Source: Gammaproteobacteria bacterium (GTDB lineage: Bacteria; Gemmatimonadota; Gemmatimonadetes; Longimicrobiales; Gaopeijiaceae). From it: a DNA stretch of 64,000 nt. The position numbers and the translations under genes were made by a program. Position 1 is the stretch's first letter. Each line of letters opens with the position of its first letter. Under the pieces are notes generated by a model. That model was not told the DNA's origin. It searched no databases and worked only from the letters and a program-made list of their open reading frames with translations. The DNA lies in assembly GCA_028821195.1 (NCBI GenBank), contig JAPPHB010000064.1:1-64000 (forward strand), in the 5' to 3' direction. This document shows, piece by piece, positions 36,262-44,749 of this stretch.

Positions 36262-37140
36262 TCAGCTCGAAGCCAGCCAGCGGTAGACCGCGCCCACATT
36301 CAGCGGGAACCACTCCTCGTACTGACCCCAGTGGGCGTAGTCCTCCAGGCGCACCTGGGCCATGGCCTCCTCTTCGGACAGGCCCTCGTCGAGCGCGCTC
36401 TGGACGGCGTCCCGCAGATCCGCGTAGTAGGCGAGTTGGCGCTCGATGGTGCCCCGGTCCCCTACGGTTCCGTGCCCGAAGACCATGGTCTCGAAGGGGA
36501 TCTCCATCAGCAGATCCAGCGCCACGTAGAACTCGTCGAAATACCAGCCCGGGAGGTCGCGGAAACCCACCCGGTCGTTGCTGACGAAGTCCACCGCGAA
36601 GGCGATGCGCTCCTCGGGGAGAAACGTCACGATGAGGTTGTCGCTGTGGCTCCGCCCCAGGTAGTGGAGTTCGATGGCACGGCCGCCGAAGCGGAGCGTC
36701 ATCTCGTCGGAGAAGGTCAGGTCCGGAGGCGGCAGGTCGGGATCGCCGCGCTCGAGGATGATGGGCAGCGCGTTTTCCTGGGCGATGATCGGGACGTCTT
36801 CGCCGAACTCGGCCAATAGTGCCGGTGCGCCGGTGGCGTGGTCGGCGTCGCTGTGGCTGTAGACGATGGCCGCGAGCGGCTTGTCCGGGACCGCGCCGCG
36901 GATGGCGCCAGCGAGACCAGCCGCCGCCTCCATCGAGATGGGGTCGACCGCCACCACGCCGTCGTCGGTGTCGACGAAGAACGCGTTGTGCGTGCCCGCG
37001 TTGTACCAGAAGACTCCGTCGGCGACTTCGCTGGTCGCGGGATCCATGGCGGGCGCCTGTTCGGCTGTCTCGGCACATGCGCCGAGGGTCAGGACGATAG
37101 TGGCCGCAATCGGAATGGGGGTACGAATGGGACGGGTCAT
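36262..37140 (-). CDS. MBL-fold metallo-hydrolase lipoprotein
   Basis: 292 aa from ATG 37140, preceded by GGAGGAGG. Signal peptide with lipobox LGAC. A metallo-beta-lactamase fold follows: GTHNAFFVDTDDGVVAVDPIS, AIVYSHSDADHATGAPALL, IELHYLGRSHSDNLIVTFLPEERIAFAVDFVSND and MVFGHGTVGDRG. The zinc motif reads HSDADH where the canonical form is HxHxDH, so the second His position is Asp. The remaining ligands (GRSHSDN, FGHG) are present. Possible hydrolase of lactones, esters or beta-lactams at the envelope. Divergent from the sialidase-like lipoprotein. Confidence 0.87.
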   Translation of the reverse strand: MTRPIRTPIPIAATIVLTLGACAETAEQAPAMDPATSEVADGVFWYNAGTHNAFFVDTDDGVVAVDPISMEAAAGLAGAIRGAVPDKPLAAIVYSHSDADHATGAPALLAEFGEDVPIIAQENALPIILERGDPDLPPPDLTFSDEMTLRFGGRAIELHYLGRSHSDNLIVTFLPEERIAFAVDFVSNDRVGFRDLPGWYFDEFYVALDLLMEIPFETMVFGHGTVGDRGTIERQLAYYADLRDAVQSALDEGLSEEEAMAQVRLEDYAHWGQYEEWFPLNVGAVYRWLASS

Positions 37141-37203
37141 GCGGTCATCCTCCTCCGGGGGCGGGATGGGATCGAGCAGGGCTCCCTCTCGGCAACCACA
37201 CTC

Positions 37204-37225
37204 TGTAATACTCCTGTAATACTCC
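37204..37225. repeat. tandem 11-bp repeat in divergent promoter region
   Basis: Two perfect head-to-tail copies of TGTAATACTCC (37204-37214 and 37215-37225) lie 64 bp upstream of the MBL gene, within the intergenic region shared with the sialidase-like gene. On the minus strand each copy reads GGAGTATTACA, containing TATTAC, which could serve as a -10. The 11-bp period is one helical turn, as expected for a regulator site, but function is unproven. Confidence 0.7.
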
Positions 37226-37397
37226 GCTGCCGATGTCCCACGTGCAACAGGCCGGAGACGCTGCGGCAGTTGCAGCGACCGCGCGTCGTAGCGCTCCATG
37301 CGCGGCTGCGTCTGGAATCCCTTTCGACATCCGGTCGGTCTCGACATCTTTGACGTTGATGCTGAACACGCAACGAGTCTCCTTCAGGGAGTGGGCC

Positions 37398-38675
37398 TTG
37401 CCCCCAACGTGTCTTTCGTTCTCCCCCGGCAAGAGGCGGCGAAGCTTTCAGCTTGCGTGCGCCGTGTCGGTGGCTGTTGTCGCAGGCTGCGTAGCGCCGG
37501 ATTCCACCGTCACCGAGCTCGCCCTGGAGGAAGTGGCTGTTGAGGCGGCGCCTGGAGCCCGCTTTCCGTCACTCGAGCGCCACGGCGATGCGGTTGTGCT
37601 GAGCTGGCTCGAGCCGCACATGGTGGCGGGCGAGGAAGTGTGGGCGCTGAAGGGGGCTGCGTATCAGGACGGCGCGACGGGCAAGCCCTTCGAGGTGACC
37701 CGGTCGGGCGGCGGCGTCTCGTTCTTCGTGAACTGGGCAGACTTCCCGGTGGTGTGGCCCGTGGGCGACGGGCGGCTGGCGGCGCACTGGCTCCAGCGGG
37801 GCGGCTCGTCCACCTACGACTACGGGGTGCGGGTCTCCTTCTCGGAGGACGGCGGGCACTCCTGGAGCGAGCCGTGGACGCCGCACGAGGACGGCACCCC
37901 CTCCGAGCACGGGTTCGTGTCGGTGTTCGGGCTGGGGCATGGGGAGGCGGGGATGGTCTGGCTGGACGGCCGGCGCTTCTTCGCGGCCGACGGTTCGCGC
38001 GCGGCCAGTCCCCGCATGACGTTGCGATACCGTACGGCTGGCGCCGACGGGACGAAGACCGCCGAGGTCGAGCTGGACGACCGCATCTGCGACTGCTGTC
38101 AGACCGACGCGGCGATGACCTCCGAAGGGCCGGTGGTCGTTTACCGCGACCGTACCGAGGAGGAGGTGCGTGACATCTCCGTGGGCCGCTTCGTGGACGG
38201 GAAGTGGACGGGCGGCGTCCCCGTCCACGACGACGGCTGGGTGATCCCGGGCTGCCCGGTGAACGGCCCTTCCGTAGCGGCCGCGGGCGATGAGGTCGTG
38301 GTCGCGTGGTTCACCGGCGCCGGCAACACGCCCCGGGTGCGGGCGGCCTTCTCCGGCGACGCGGGCGCGAGCTTCGCACCGCCGGTCACCATCGACCTGG
38401 GCAATCCGGTGGGGCGCGTCGCGACCGTGATGCCCGAGCCGGGCACGGCGCTGGTCGCCTGGCTGGAGGCCGAGCGCCTGTTCGCGCGCATCATCACCGC
38501 GGACGGGAACCTGGGACCCGCGCGCCTGGTAGCAGCCTCCTCCAACGCACGCGCGAGCGGCTTCCCGGCCATGCTCGTAGACGCATCGGACCGGGTCATC
38601 TTCGCGCAGACGGTGGTGGACGAGGGCATTCGCGTCCTGCGGTCGCGGCAACCGTGGACGGCCTGGCGGGACTGA
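37398..38675 (+). CDS. sialidase-like (exo-alpha-sialidase family) beta-propeller lipoprotein
   Basis: About 425 aa. KRRRSFQLACAVSVAVVAGC is a signal peptide with lipobox VAGC. The body has Asp-box-like turns (VSFSEDGGHSWSEPW, AAFSGDAGASFAPP) of a six-bladed sialidase propeller and a Cys cluster DDRICDCCQTDAAM, then PGCPVNGPS. The typical Arg triad of true sialidases cannot be confirmed, so it may bind rather than cleave glycans. Start is uncertain: TTG 37398 has AGGGAG six bases upstream; ATG 37359 and the track's ATG 37233 lack such sites. Single gene, divergent from the MBL lipoprotein. Confidence 0.78.
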   Translation: MPPTCLSFSPGKRRRSFQLACAVSVAVVAGCVAPDSTVTELALEEVAVEAAPGARFPSLERHGDAVVLSWLEPHMVAGEEVWALKGAAYQDGATGKPFEVTRSGGGVSFFVNWADFPVVWPVGDGRLAAHWLQRGGSSTYDYGVRVSFSEDGGHSWSEPWTPHEDGTPSEHGFVSVFGLGHGEAGMVWLDGRRFFAADGSRAASPRMTLRYRTAGADGTKTAEVELDDRICDCCQTDAAMTSEGPVVVYRDRTEEEVRDISVGRFVDGKWTGGVPVHDDGWVIPGCPVNGPSVAAAGDEVVVAWFTGAGNTPRVRAAFSGDAGASFAPPVTIDLGNPVGRVATVMPEPGTALVAWLEAERLFARIITADGNLGPARLVAASSNARASGFPAMLVDASDRVIFAQTVVDEGIRVLRSRQPWTAWRD

Positions 38676-38766
38676 GACCGGGCAACCGCGGAAGGTTGCG
38701 GGTTCAACCCGATTCCTCCCGGCGGCACCCGATCCCGCCCTCGCGCAACGCTATCCGGAGGCCATC

Positions 38767-39156
38767 ATGACTGACCATCCGTTCGGTTCGGCAGGAAAGT
38801 TCTGGGTGCTGTCCCTCGCGTGGCTGCCCGCCGGAATCGTGGCGGTGTCCCTCGCCCGCGGAGTGGCCCCTCCGCTCACGCCCGAGACCCTGTTCATGCT
38901 CCCCGTGGCGCTCATGTCGCTTGCGGTGACCGCGCCGTGCGGGCTGCCGCTCGCGCTGGCCTTCCGGGGGATCTGGCGGACAGGATCCACGCGCGCAGCC
39001 TGGAAGACCTTCGCGATCCTCGCGCCCATCACCTCGTTCGCGGCGCTATTCGCGGGGCTGCTCGGCCCGGTCGCGATCGCGATCTACGCCGTCGTGCTCA
39101 GCGTTCCGGCGTGGATCGTATACGCGGTCGTGCGCCGCCGCCGGGGTTCGACCTAA
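38767..39156 (+). CDS. small integral membrane protein, hypothetical
   Basis: 129 aa with about four hydrophobic segments (FWVLSLAWLPAGIVAVSLA, LFMLPVALMSLAVTAPCGLPLALAF, TFAILAPITSFAALFAGLL, AIAIYAVVLSVPAWIVYAVV) and a basic tail (RRRRGST). No family recognised. GGAGG seven bases before the ATG and a length without shadow-type composition support a real gene. It converges on the small secreted protein at 39188. Confidence 0.75.
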   Translation: MTDHPFGSAGKFWVLSLAWLPAGIVAVSLARGVAPPLTPETLFMLPVALMSLAVTAPCGLPLALAFRGIWRTGSTRAAWKTFAILAPITSFAALFAGLLGPVAIAIYAVVLSVPAWIVYAVVRRRRGST

Positions 39157-39187
39157 TTGGCGACTCCTTCCTGAGCCGTCTGGTTCG

Positions 39188-39418
39188 CTAGGTCGGAGGA
39201 GACTCCCCGGACATCATGATGATGTTCATCCGGCAATGCCTGTAGATCATGGGAAGCCCCCTGCAGACGGTGATCTCCACCCGGTTGCGCCCCTCCACAT
39301 AGTCTGGAGGGTATTCCGTGATGGTGCGGCTGAACAGTGCCGGAAAACGGAACGCTCCGCTGAGACCTACAAGAAGATAGAGCGCCAGTGCGCACGCGAT
39401 CATGGCTTTGTGCTTCAC
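39188..39418 (-). CDS. 76-aa secreted hypothetical protein
   Basis: Starts at GTG 39418 with AGGAG at good spacing. KHKAMIACALALYLLVGLSGAF is a signal peptide or single N-terminal helix, followed by a roughly 50-residue mature part with two Cys (EITVCRGLPMIYRHCRMNI). No family recognised. It lies 46 bp downstream of thrC on the same strand and may be cotranscribed. The longer 86-aa track ORF uses a start with a weaker ribosome site. Confidence 0.6.
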   Translation of the reverse strand: MKHKAMIACALALYLLVGLSGAFRFPALFSRTITEYPPDYVEGRNRVEITVCRGLPMIYRHCRMNIIMMSGESPPT

Positions 39419-39464
39419 CGTGGTCTCCTGCGACGAAAAGGGCGGCATGGGTGGTCTTCAGGGT

Positions 39465-40766
39465 CTACGCACCCGCCCAACCCATGACTACGCGTTTCAG
39501 TGCCCCCAAGCTGGGGGGAATCCGGGTGAAGCGCGAGGGTCTCGCCTCTCCCGCCGCCAGTTGCTCCGGCACGGGCACCGGCCGCCCGATGGCCTCCTCC
39601 ACGATGTCGCCGAACTTGGCCGGATGGGCCGTGGCCAGCACGACGCCGTGGGCGCCCGGCCTTTCGGCGAGGGCCTTCTCCAACGCCAGCCATCCGACCG
39701 CTGTATGCGGGTCCAGGATGTACCCATGCTCGTCGAATACCCGTCTCATAGCCTCCCGCGTATCGGCGTCGCTCCATGCCGAGCCCGACAGACACCCCCG
39801 CAATCGCTCCAAGTCGCCATCGAACAGAGCGAGGATACGCGCCAGGTTCGACGGTGCCCCGACATCCATCGCGCTGGATAGCGTGCGGACCGACGCCCGC
39901 GGCTCGTAGCAACCCGTACGCAGATACTCCGGGACAACGTCGTTGGCGTTGGTGCCCGTGACGAAGCCCGCGACGGGTAGGCCGAGTTCCCGAGCCATCA
40001 GCCCGGCCGCCAGGTTGCCGAAGTTGCCCGACGGCACCGAGAAGACCAGCGGCTCGTGCCGGCTCAGCTGCGCCCATGCGTGGAAGTAGTAGAAGATCTG
40101 CGGCAGCAGGCGTCCGATATTGATGGAGTTTGCGGACGTCAGCGCGAGAGCCTCCCGGGCGTCCGGATCGCGGAACATCGCCTTGACGAGCCGCTGACAG
40201 TCGTCGAACGCGCCCGCCACCGCCACGGCGAGCACCTGGTCGCCCAGCGTCGTGAACTGCCGCTGCTGGCGCTCGCTCACCTGTCCTTCCGGGAACAGCA
40301 CCACCACGCGCGTCCGCGGCAGACCCAGGAGGGCGTGCGCGACCGCCCCGCCCGTGTCGCCCGAGGTCGCCACCATGACCGTCAGGGGAGGCCCGGAGCG
40401 CTGCAATCTCGACATCAGACAGCCCATGAAGCGCGCGCCCACATCCTTGAATGCAAGCGTGGGGCCGTGGAACAGCTCCAGCACATGCGTGCGCGGGCCC
40501 AGCGGAACCAGCGGCAGCGGAAAGCCGAGCGCCTCTCGCGCCGCGGACTCCAGCACTTCATCCTCCAGTTCATCGCCGAGAAGATGACGCGCCACGGCGA
40601 CCCCGCAGCGGATCGCGCCTGCGCCCCTCAGCGCATCGATCTCGCCCGCGGCAAGGGGCGAGAGCTCCTCCGGCATGAAGAGCCCGCCGTCGGGAGCGAG
40701 TCCCCGGAACAGCGCTTCGCCGAAGGAGACCGGTGCGGCCTGGCCCGACGTGCTGACGAGCTTCAA
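39465..40766 (-). CDS. thrC: threonine synthase
   Basis: PLP enzyme converting O-phosphohomoserine to threonine and phosphate, 433 aa. VSTSGQAAPVSFGEALFRGLAPDGGLFMPE is the standard ThrC N-terminus; ELFHGPTLAFKDVGARFMG holds the PLP lysine; VMVATSGDTGGAVAHALLG, FPEGQVSERQQRQFTTLG, SANSINIGRLLPQIFYYFHAW and VPSGNFGNLAAGLMARELGLPV are all conserved. The start is TTG 40766, with GGAGGGAG just upstream and a TTGA overlap with the thrB stop. Forms a thrB-thrC unit, so phosphohomoserine is made and used by coupled genes. The track's 456-aa version adds 23 shadow residues. Confidence 0.95.
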   Translation of the reverse strand: MKLVSTSGQAAPVSFGEALFRGLAPDGGLFMPEELSPLAAGEIDALRGAGAIRCGVAVARHLLGDELEDEVLESAAREALGFPLPLVPLGPRTHVLELFHGPTLAFKDVGARFMGCLMSRLQRSGPPLTVMVATSGDTGGAVAHALLGLPRTRVVVLFPEGQVSERQQRQFTTLGDQVLAVAVAGAFDDCQRLVKAMFRDPDAREALALTSANSINIGRLLPQIFYYFHAWAQLSRHEPLVFSVPSGNFGNLAAGLMARELGLPVAGFVTGTNANDVVPEYLRTGCYEPRASVRTLSSAMDVGAPSNLARILALFDGDLERLRGCLSGSAWSDADTREAMRRVFDEHGYILDPHTAVGWLALEKALAERPGAHGVVLATAHPAKFGDIVEEAIGRPVPVPEQLAAGEARPSRFTRIPPSLGALKRVVMGWAGA

Positions 40767-41782
40767 TCTCCCTCCGGTGAGACGTCTTCGACGCGCACCC
40801 CATGCCGGTTGACGGGGGAGGCCCAGGCCTGGCAATCAAGCGCCGCGGTCTCGCCAAAGGCCCGGCGGATGCCCTCGGCGACGTGTTCGGCGGCGTCGCC
40901 GCCCCGGCACAGCGCGAAAACCGAGGGCCCGGACCCGGACAGGGAGAAGCCGAGGGCGCCGCGAGCCAGCGCCGCTTCCCTGGCCTGGGCGAAACCCGGG
41001 ATGCGGCCGGCGCGCAGCGGCTCCGCCACGACATCCCTGATCGAACGCGAGAGAAGGTCCCAGTCGGAGGCGTAGAGCCCGGCGGTGAAGGCCGCGGTGT
41101 TGGCCCACTGCGTCACTGCGGCCTTGAGCGGGACGTGTTCGCCGAGCACGCGGCGCGCGTCCTCCGTGCGGGTCTCCAGGTGCGGGCGCACCACCACCGC
41201 CCAGAGTTCCGGTGGGACGGGAAGCTCCACGACCTGCAGCGACCTCCCGGGCAGGACGAGCACGATCCCTCCATGGAGGGCGGGCGCGACGTTGTCGGCG
41301 GCAGGCGATCCGGAACCCGCGAGCTCGCCGGCCAGCGCGCACTGGAGCAGCTGTCCACGGGAAAGGCCAGCCCCGATTGCGCGGTCCGCCGCCACCGCGC
41401 CCGCCACCGCGCTGGAGGCGCTGCCGCCCATGCCTCCGGCGAGCGGAATGCCCTTGTGAAGCTCGATGGCGACTCCGGCTGCGGTGATCCCGGAGTCCGA
41501 GGTCACGGCCTCGGCCCTTGCGCCGGCTCGTGCCAACCCCAGCACCGCGCGGGCGGCCGCGCCGGCACTGTTGCGGGCAGGATCCACCGGAACGCGTCCC
41601 TCGTCGCCCGTGATGCGCTCGATGATGACTCCCGGCTCCCGCGTCGCGCGCGCCACCACCGCGTCGGACGGCCGCGCGACGGCCATGCCGAAGACATCGA
41701 ACCCGCACGCGATGTTGCCGATGGTGGCGGGGGCGGAGACGCGCACGGCAGCCGCGCCGCCGGGAGAGTGCGTCCCGGTCAT
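40763..41782 (-). CDS. thrB: homoserine kinase
   Basis: GHMP-superfamily kinase phosphorylating homoserine, 339 aa starting MTGTHSPGG. Family motifs: VSAPATIGNIACGFDVFGMAV, the phosphate loop KGIPLAGGMGGSASSAVAGAVAAD, and the C-terminal GFSLSGSGPSVFALC. Start at ATG 41782 removes 70 shadow residues; it lies 8 bp after the stop of the MerA-like gene. The stop overlaps the thrC TTG. Homoserine is also the substrate of the MetX-like enzyme at 59.5 kb, so this is a branch point. Confidence 0.95.
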   Translation of the reverse strand: MTGTHSPGGAAAVRVSAPATIGNIACGFDVFGMAVARPSDAVVARATREPGVIIERITGDEGRVPVDPARNSAGAAARAVLGLARAGARAEAVTSDSGITAAGVAIELHKGIPLAGGMGGSASSAVAGAVAADRAIGAGLSRGQLLQCALAGELAGSGSPAADNVAPALHGGIVLVLPGRSLQVVELPVPPELWAVVVRPHLETRTEDARRVLGEHVPLKAAVTQWANTAAFTAGLYASDWDLLSRSIRDVVAEPLRAGRIPGFAQAREAALARGALGFSLSGSGPSVFALCRGGDAAEHVAEGIRRAFGETAALDCQAWASPVNRHGVRVEDVSPEGD

Positions 41783-41790
41783 CGTGGCGT

Positions 41791-43332
41791 TTACTTGAAC
41801 ACGCGGAAGAAGGCCCGGAACACCTTCTGGGCGGTGGGCGTCAGCTTCTGCTTGCGCCATGCGTTCGCCGCGCGCGCAAAGACGTCGCTGCGCGTGGGAT
41901 AGGGGTGGATGGTGCTCCCGAGCTTGCCCAGGCCGAGGCCTGCCGTCATCGCGAGCGTGACCTCGCCGATCATGTCCCCCGCCTGCGCGCACACGAGCGT
42001 CGCGCCGAGGATGCGGTCGCTGCCCTTCTTCAGATGGACGCGGAAGAAGCCATCTTCCTCACCCTCGAGGATGGCGCGGTCGATGTCGTCGAAGTGGATG
42101 GTGATGGTTTCGACATCGTGGCGCGCCGCAATGGCCTCGTCTCGATGGAGACCGACGTGGGCGACCTCCGGGTCCGTGTAGGTCGCCCACGGGATCACCA
42201 GGCGGCTCGCCCGGCCGCGGCCGAAGAAGAGCGCATTCTGCACGGCGATGCGTGCCTGGTGGTCGGCCGCATGGGTGAACTGGTGCTTCGACGCCACGTC
42301 GCCCACCGCGTAGATGCCCTTCGCCGTCGTGCGCAACTGATCGTCGACCCGGATGCCGGTGCGGTCGTACGCCACGCCGGCGGCCTTGAGGCCCATCCCG
42401 TCGACGTTGGGTGCACGGCCGGCGGCCACCAGCACCGCCTCGGCTGCGAGTTCCTCCTGATGTCCGCCGTGCTCCACCGCCAGCACGGTGGCGCCGTCTT
42501 CGCGGCGCGCTTCGAGCACGGCCGCCGAATTCAGAACGCGCACACCGTCGGCCTCGATGGCGCGGGTCACGATGGCGGCCGCGTCCCGGTCATCGCGCGG
42601 CAACGGATGCGGGTCTGCGTGCACCACGGTGACCTCGCTGCCGAAGCGCGCGAAGGTCTGCGAGAGTTCCACGCCGATGGGACCGGCGCCGATCACGATC
42701 ACGCGCGGCGGCAGCTCGGTGAGCGAGAAGATGGTCTCGTTGGTGTAGACGTTCGGGCCCTCGAGCCCCGGCACCGGGAGGAGCGCCGCGCGGGCGCCGG
42801 TCGCGATGACCGCGCGGCGGAAGTGCAGTTCGTCCCCGTTGACGCGCAGCCGGTCCGGCCCCACGAACTCGCCGTGGCCGAGGAAGACGTCCACCCCCAG
42901 CCCGGCGAACCGCGACGCCCCGTCGACGGGACTGATTCGGGCGCGCAGCCGGCGCATGCGCGCCATGGCGGCGGTGAACTCGCTCGCCGATCCATGACCC
43001 GCCCCCGGGCCGGCCCGCGATTTGGGACGGCCGTTGGCGGAGGCCGCGCTCGCCGCGTGCACCCGCCGGGCCGAGCTGATCACCGCCTTGGAGGGCACGC
43101 ACCCGAAGTTGAGACAGTCGCCGCCCATGAGGTGGCGCTCCACCATGGCGACCTTCGCGCCCAGCCCTGCGCCGATGGCGGCGCTCACCAGCCCCCCCGT
43201 CCCCGCCCCGACCACGACCAGGTGGTAGCGGTCGCGGGGTTCGGGGTTGCGCCAGTCGGACGGGTGCACATGGCTCACCAGTTCGCGGTTGTGCACGTCG
43301 TCGGGAAGGATCACGACTCTGTCTGCCGACAC
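41791..43332 (-). CDS. mercuric reductase-like FAD-dependent pyridine nucleotide-disulfide oxidoreductase
   Basis: 513 aa. FAD site HLVVVGAGTGGLVSAAIGAGLGAKVAMVE, redox pair GGDCLNFGCVPSKA, NAD(P) site PRVIVIGAGPIGVELSQTFARFG, a second FAD contact GIYAVGDVASK and the dimerisation domain (TYTDPEVAHVGL, GDMIGEVTLAM, IHPYPTRSDV). It lacks the N-terminal HMA domain and the C-terminal vicinal CC of true MerA, so mercury reduction is unlikely. These MerA-like enzymes commonly accompany a VTT/TVP38 membrane protein, as here (32-bp gap), and their role is unclear. Followed by thrB. Confidence 0.88.
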   Translation of the reverse strand: MSADRVVILPDDVHNRELVSHVHPSDWRNPEPRDRYHLVVVGAGTGGLVSAAIGAGLGAKVAMVERHLMGGDCLNFGCVPSKAVISSARRVHAASAASANGRPKSRAGPGAGHGSASEFTAAMARMRRLRARISPVDGASRFAGLGVDVFLGHGEFVGPDRLRVNGDELHFRRAVIATGARAALLPVPGLEGPNVYTNETIFSLTELPPRVIVIGAGPIGVELSQTFARFGSEVTVVHADPHPLPRDDRDAAAIVTRAIEADGVRVLNSAAVLEARREDGATVLAVEHGGHQEELAAEAVLVAAGRAPNVDGMGLKAAGVAYDRTGIRVDDQLRTTAKGIYAVGDVASKHQFTHAADHQARIAVQNALFFGRGRASRLVIPWATYTDPEVAHVGLHRDEAIAARHDVETITIHFDDIDRAILEGEEDGFFRVHLKKGSDRILGATLVCAQAGDMIGEVTLAMTAGLGLGKLGSTIHPYPTRSDVFARAANAWRKQKLTPTAQKVFRAFFRVFK

Positions 43333-43364
43333 GATCTATCTCTCCTCTGTTTGTCTCATAGTGG

Positions 43365-44087
43365 TCAGTCCCCGGTGATCTCTTTCAGCGCGCGTCGGGC
43401 GATGCGCGTGACCAGGGTGGTGACCACGATGGTCGCCGCCAGCCCGACCCCGAGCACCGTGTAGTAGCCGGCACCCCGCGCCACCTCCACCCCGCTCGCC
43501 AGCGCCGCCACGTCGCCGATGACCTGGCCGTAGTACACGTACAGAAGCGTCCCGGGAATCATCCCCAGCGATGCGATCAGGTAATCCACGAAGCGCACCC
43601 TGGTCAGGCCCAGGGCATAGTTAAGCAGGTTGAAGGGAAAGACCGGCGACAGCCTCAGGAGGACGACGATCTTGCGTCCCTGCTCGCCGATGGCGCGGTC
43701 GATGGCGGCGAAACGCGGATAGTCGGCCACCTTGCTTTCGATGGCGGACCGGGCCAGGTAGCGCGCCACCAGAAAGGCGAGCGCGGCACCCGTCGTGGCC
43801 CCGACGAACACGATCACCGTCCCGCGCCCGATGCCGAAGATCGCCCCCGCGGCCAAGGTCAGAATCGAGCCCGGGGCGAAGGCTACCGTGGCAGCCGCGT
43901 AGGCGCACACGAAGACCACCGGACCCCACACCCCCATCTCCTCGATGCGCTCCGCGAGCGCGGGGATGACCCCTGCGAGCTGCCTTCCCGCAAACACCAG
44001 CAGCACAACCACCGCCACCGCAACGAGCGCCAGCAGCCACGGTCGCCGCGCCCGCGACTCCCGGGCCTCCGAATTCGCGTCGGTCAC
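43365..44087 (-). CDS. TVP38/TMEM64 (VTT/SNARE-assoc) family membrane protein
   Basis: 240 aa from GTG 44087, preceded by GGGGAGGAGG. A basic N-terminus and one helix (PWLLALVAVAVVVLLVFAG) lead into the VTT domain: VVFVCAYAAATVAFAPGSILTLAAGAIFGIGRG, FLVARYLAR, VVLLRLSPVFPFNLLNYALGLTRVRFVDYLIASLGMIPGTLLYVYYG. The family is proposed to act in lipid scrambling or membrane transport of small solutes. First gene of the VTT, MerA-like, thrB, thrC run. The start in the track lies 56 codons upstream without supporting sequence. Confidence 0.88.
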   Translation of the reverse strand: MTDANSEARESRARRPWLLALVAVAVVVLLVFAGRQLAGVIPALAERIEEMGVWGPVVFVCAYAAATVAFAPGSILTLAAGAIFGIGRGTVIVFVGATTGAALAFLVARYLARSAIESKVADYPRFAAIDRAIGEQGRKIVVLLRLSPVFPFNLLNYALGLTRVRFVDYLIASLGMIPGTLLYVYYGQVIGDVAALASGVEVARGAGYYTVLGVGLAATIVVTTLVTRIARRALKEITGD

Positions 44088-44123
44088 CTTGCCTCCTCCC
44101 CGCATCGGGGCAGTGCGCGCCAC

Positions 44124-44152
44124 TTGCCGGATGCGGCCGGCTACGGTATTGA
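44124..44152 (+). promoter_or_regulatory. candidate promoter of cupin copy 1
   Basis: TTGCCG, 17 bases, TATTGA, located 54 bp before the cupin ATG. The same two hexamers at the same spacing precede cupin copy 2, with conserved sequence between and after them (TACGGTATTGAG). Conservation between the duplicates makes this more credible than hexamer matching alone. Confidence 0.6.
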
Positions 44153-44206
44153 GGTGGTTCGTCCGGACGATCGCCGGCACTCCCCCAGCCATCACAAGGA
44201 GAACCA

Positions 44207-44578
44207 ATGAGCCCCGAACGGCGCGCCCGTCATTTCCGCTGGGACGATATGCCAATGGAAGAGGTGAAGGAAGGTCTGGGAAGGCGCGTGGTGACCGGCG
44301 AGCGCATGATGCTCGCGCACTGGTACATGGTCAGGGGCACCGTCGTCCCGCTGCACGAGCACGACAACGAGCAGATCGCCCATGTGCTGGATGGCGCGCT
44401 CAAGCTCCGGCTCGGCGATGACGAGGGCGAGGAGGTGATCGTTCGCGCCGGCGAAGTTCTCTACATCCCGTCCGGACTGCCGCACAGTGCGCTCGCGCTC
44501 GAGGACACGCTTGTGACGGATGTCTTCTGCCCGCCTCGCCAGGACTGGCTCGACGGGACCGACAGCTACCTGCGGTGA
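44207..44578 (+). CDS. cupin domain protein, copy 1
   Basis: 123-aa single-domain cupin. Motif 1 VVPLHEHDNEQIAHVLDGALKL provides HxH and Glu; motif 2 VIVRAGEVLYIPSGLPHSALALED provides the second His. Such small cupins bind a divalent metal and may be dioxygenases, isomerases or simple binding proteins; nothing here decides. A tandem paralogue (44750-45121) has the same length and an identical ending pattern (DVFCPPRQDWLDGTD.YLR). AGGAGAA precedes the ATG. Confidence 0.85.
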   Translation: MSPERRARHFRWDDMPMEEVKEGLGRRVVTGERMMLAHWYMVRGTVVPLHEHDNEQIAHVLDGALKLRLGDDEGEEVIVRAGEVLYIPSGLPHSALALEDTLVTDVFCPPRQDWLDGTDSYLR

Positions 44579-44641
44579 TGGCCCCGAACTCTCCGCGCCA
44601 ACGGACCGGGCGCCACCCCCGGCACCATCGACCTCCGCTAC

Positions 44642-44670
44642 TTGCCGAAGTCCCCCGGTTACGGTATTGA
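44642..44670 (+). promoter_or_regulatory. candidate promoter of cupin copy 2
   Basis: TTGCCG, 17 bases, TATTGA, about 80 bp before the second cupin ATG. It duplicates the element in front of copy 1, showing that the duplicated unit included the promoter. The leader downstream is about 26 bp longer than in copy 1. Confidence 0.6.
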
Positions 44671-44749
44671 GAGGGTTCGCCCGGCGCATCCGCCGGTCGT
44701 TGATCCGGTCCACTACAGCGTTCATTCAACCCACTGCCGAGGAAACCCA

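Noticed and set aside
41791-43332. true mercuric reductase (MerA)
   Set aside because: No N-terminal heavy-metal domain, no C-terminal Cys pair and no merR/T/P genes nearby.
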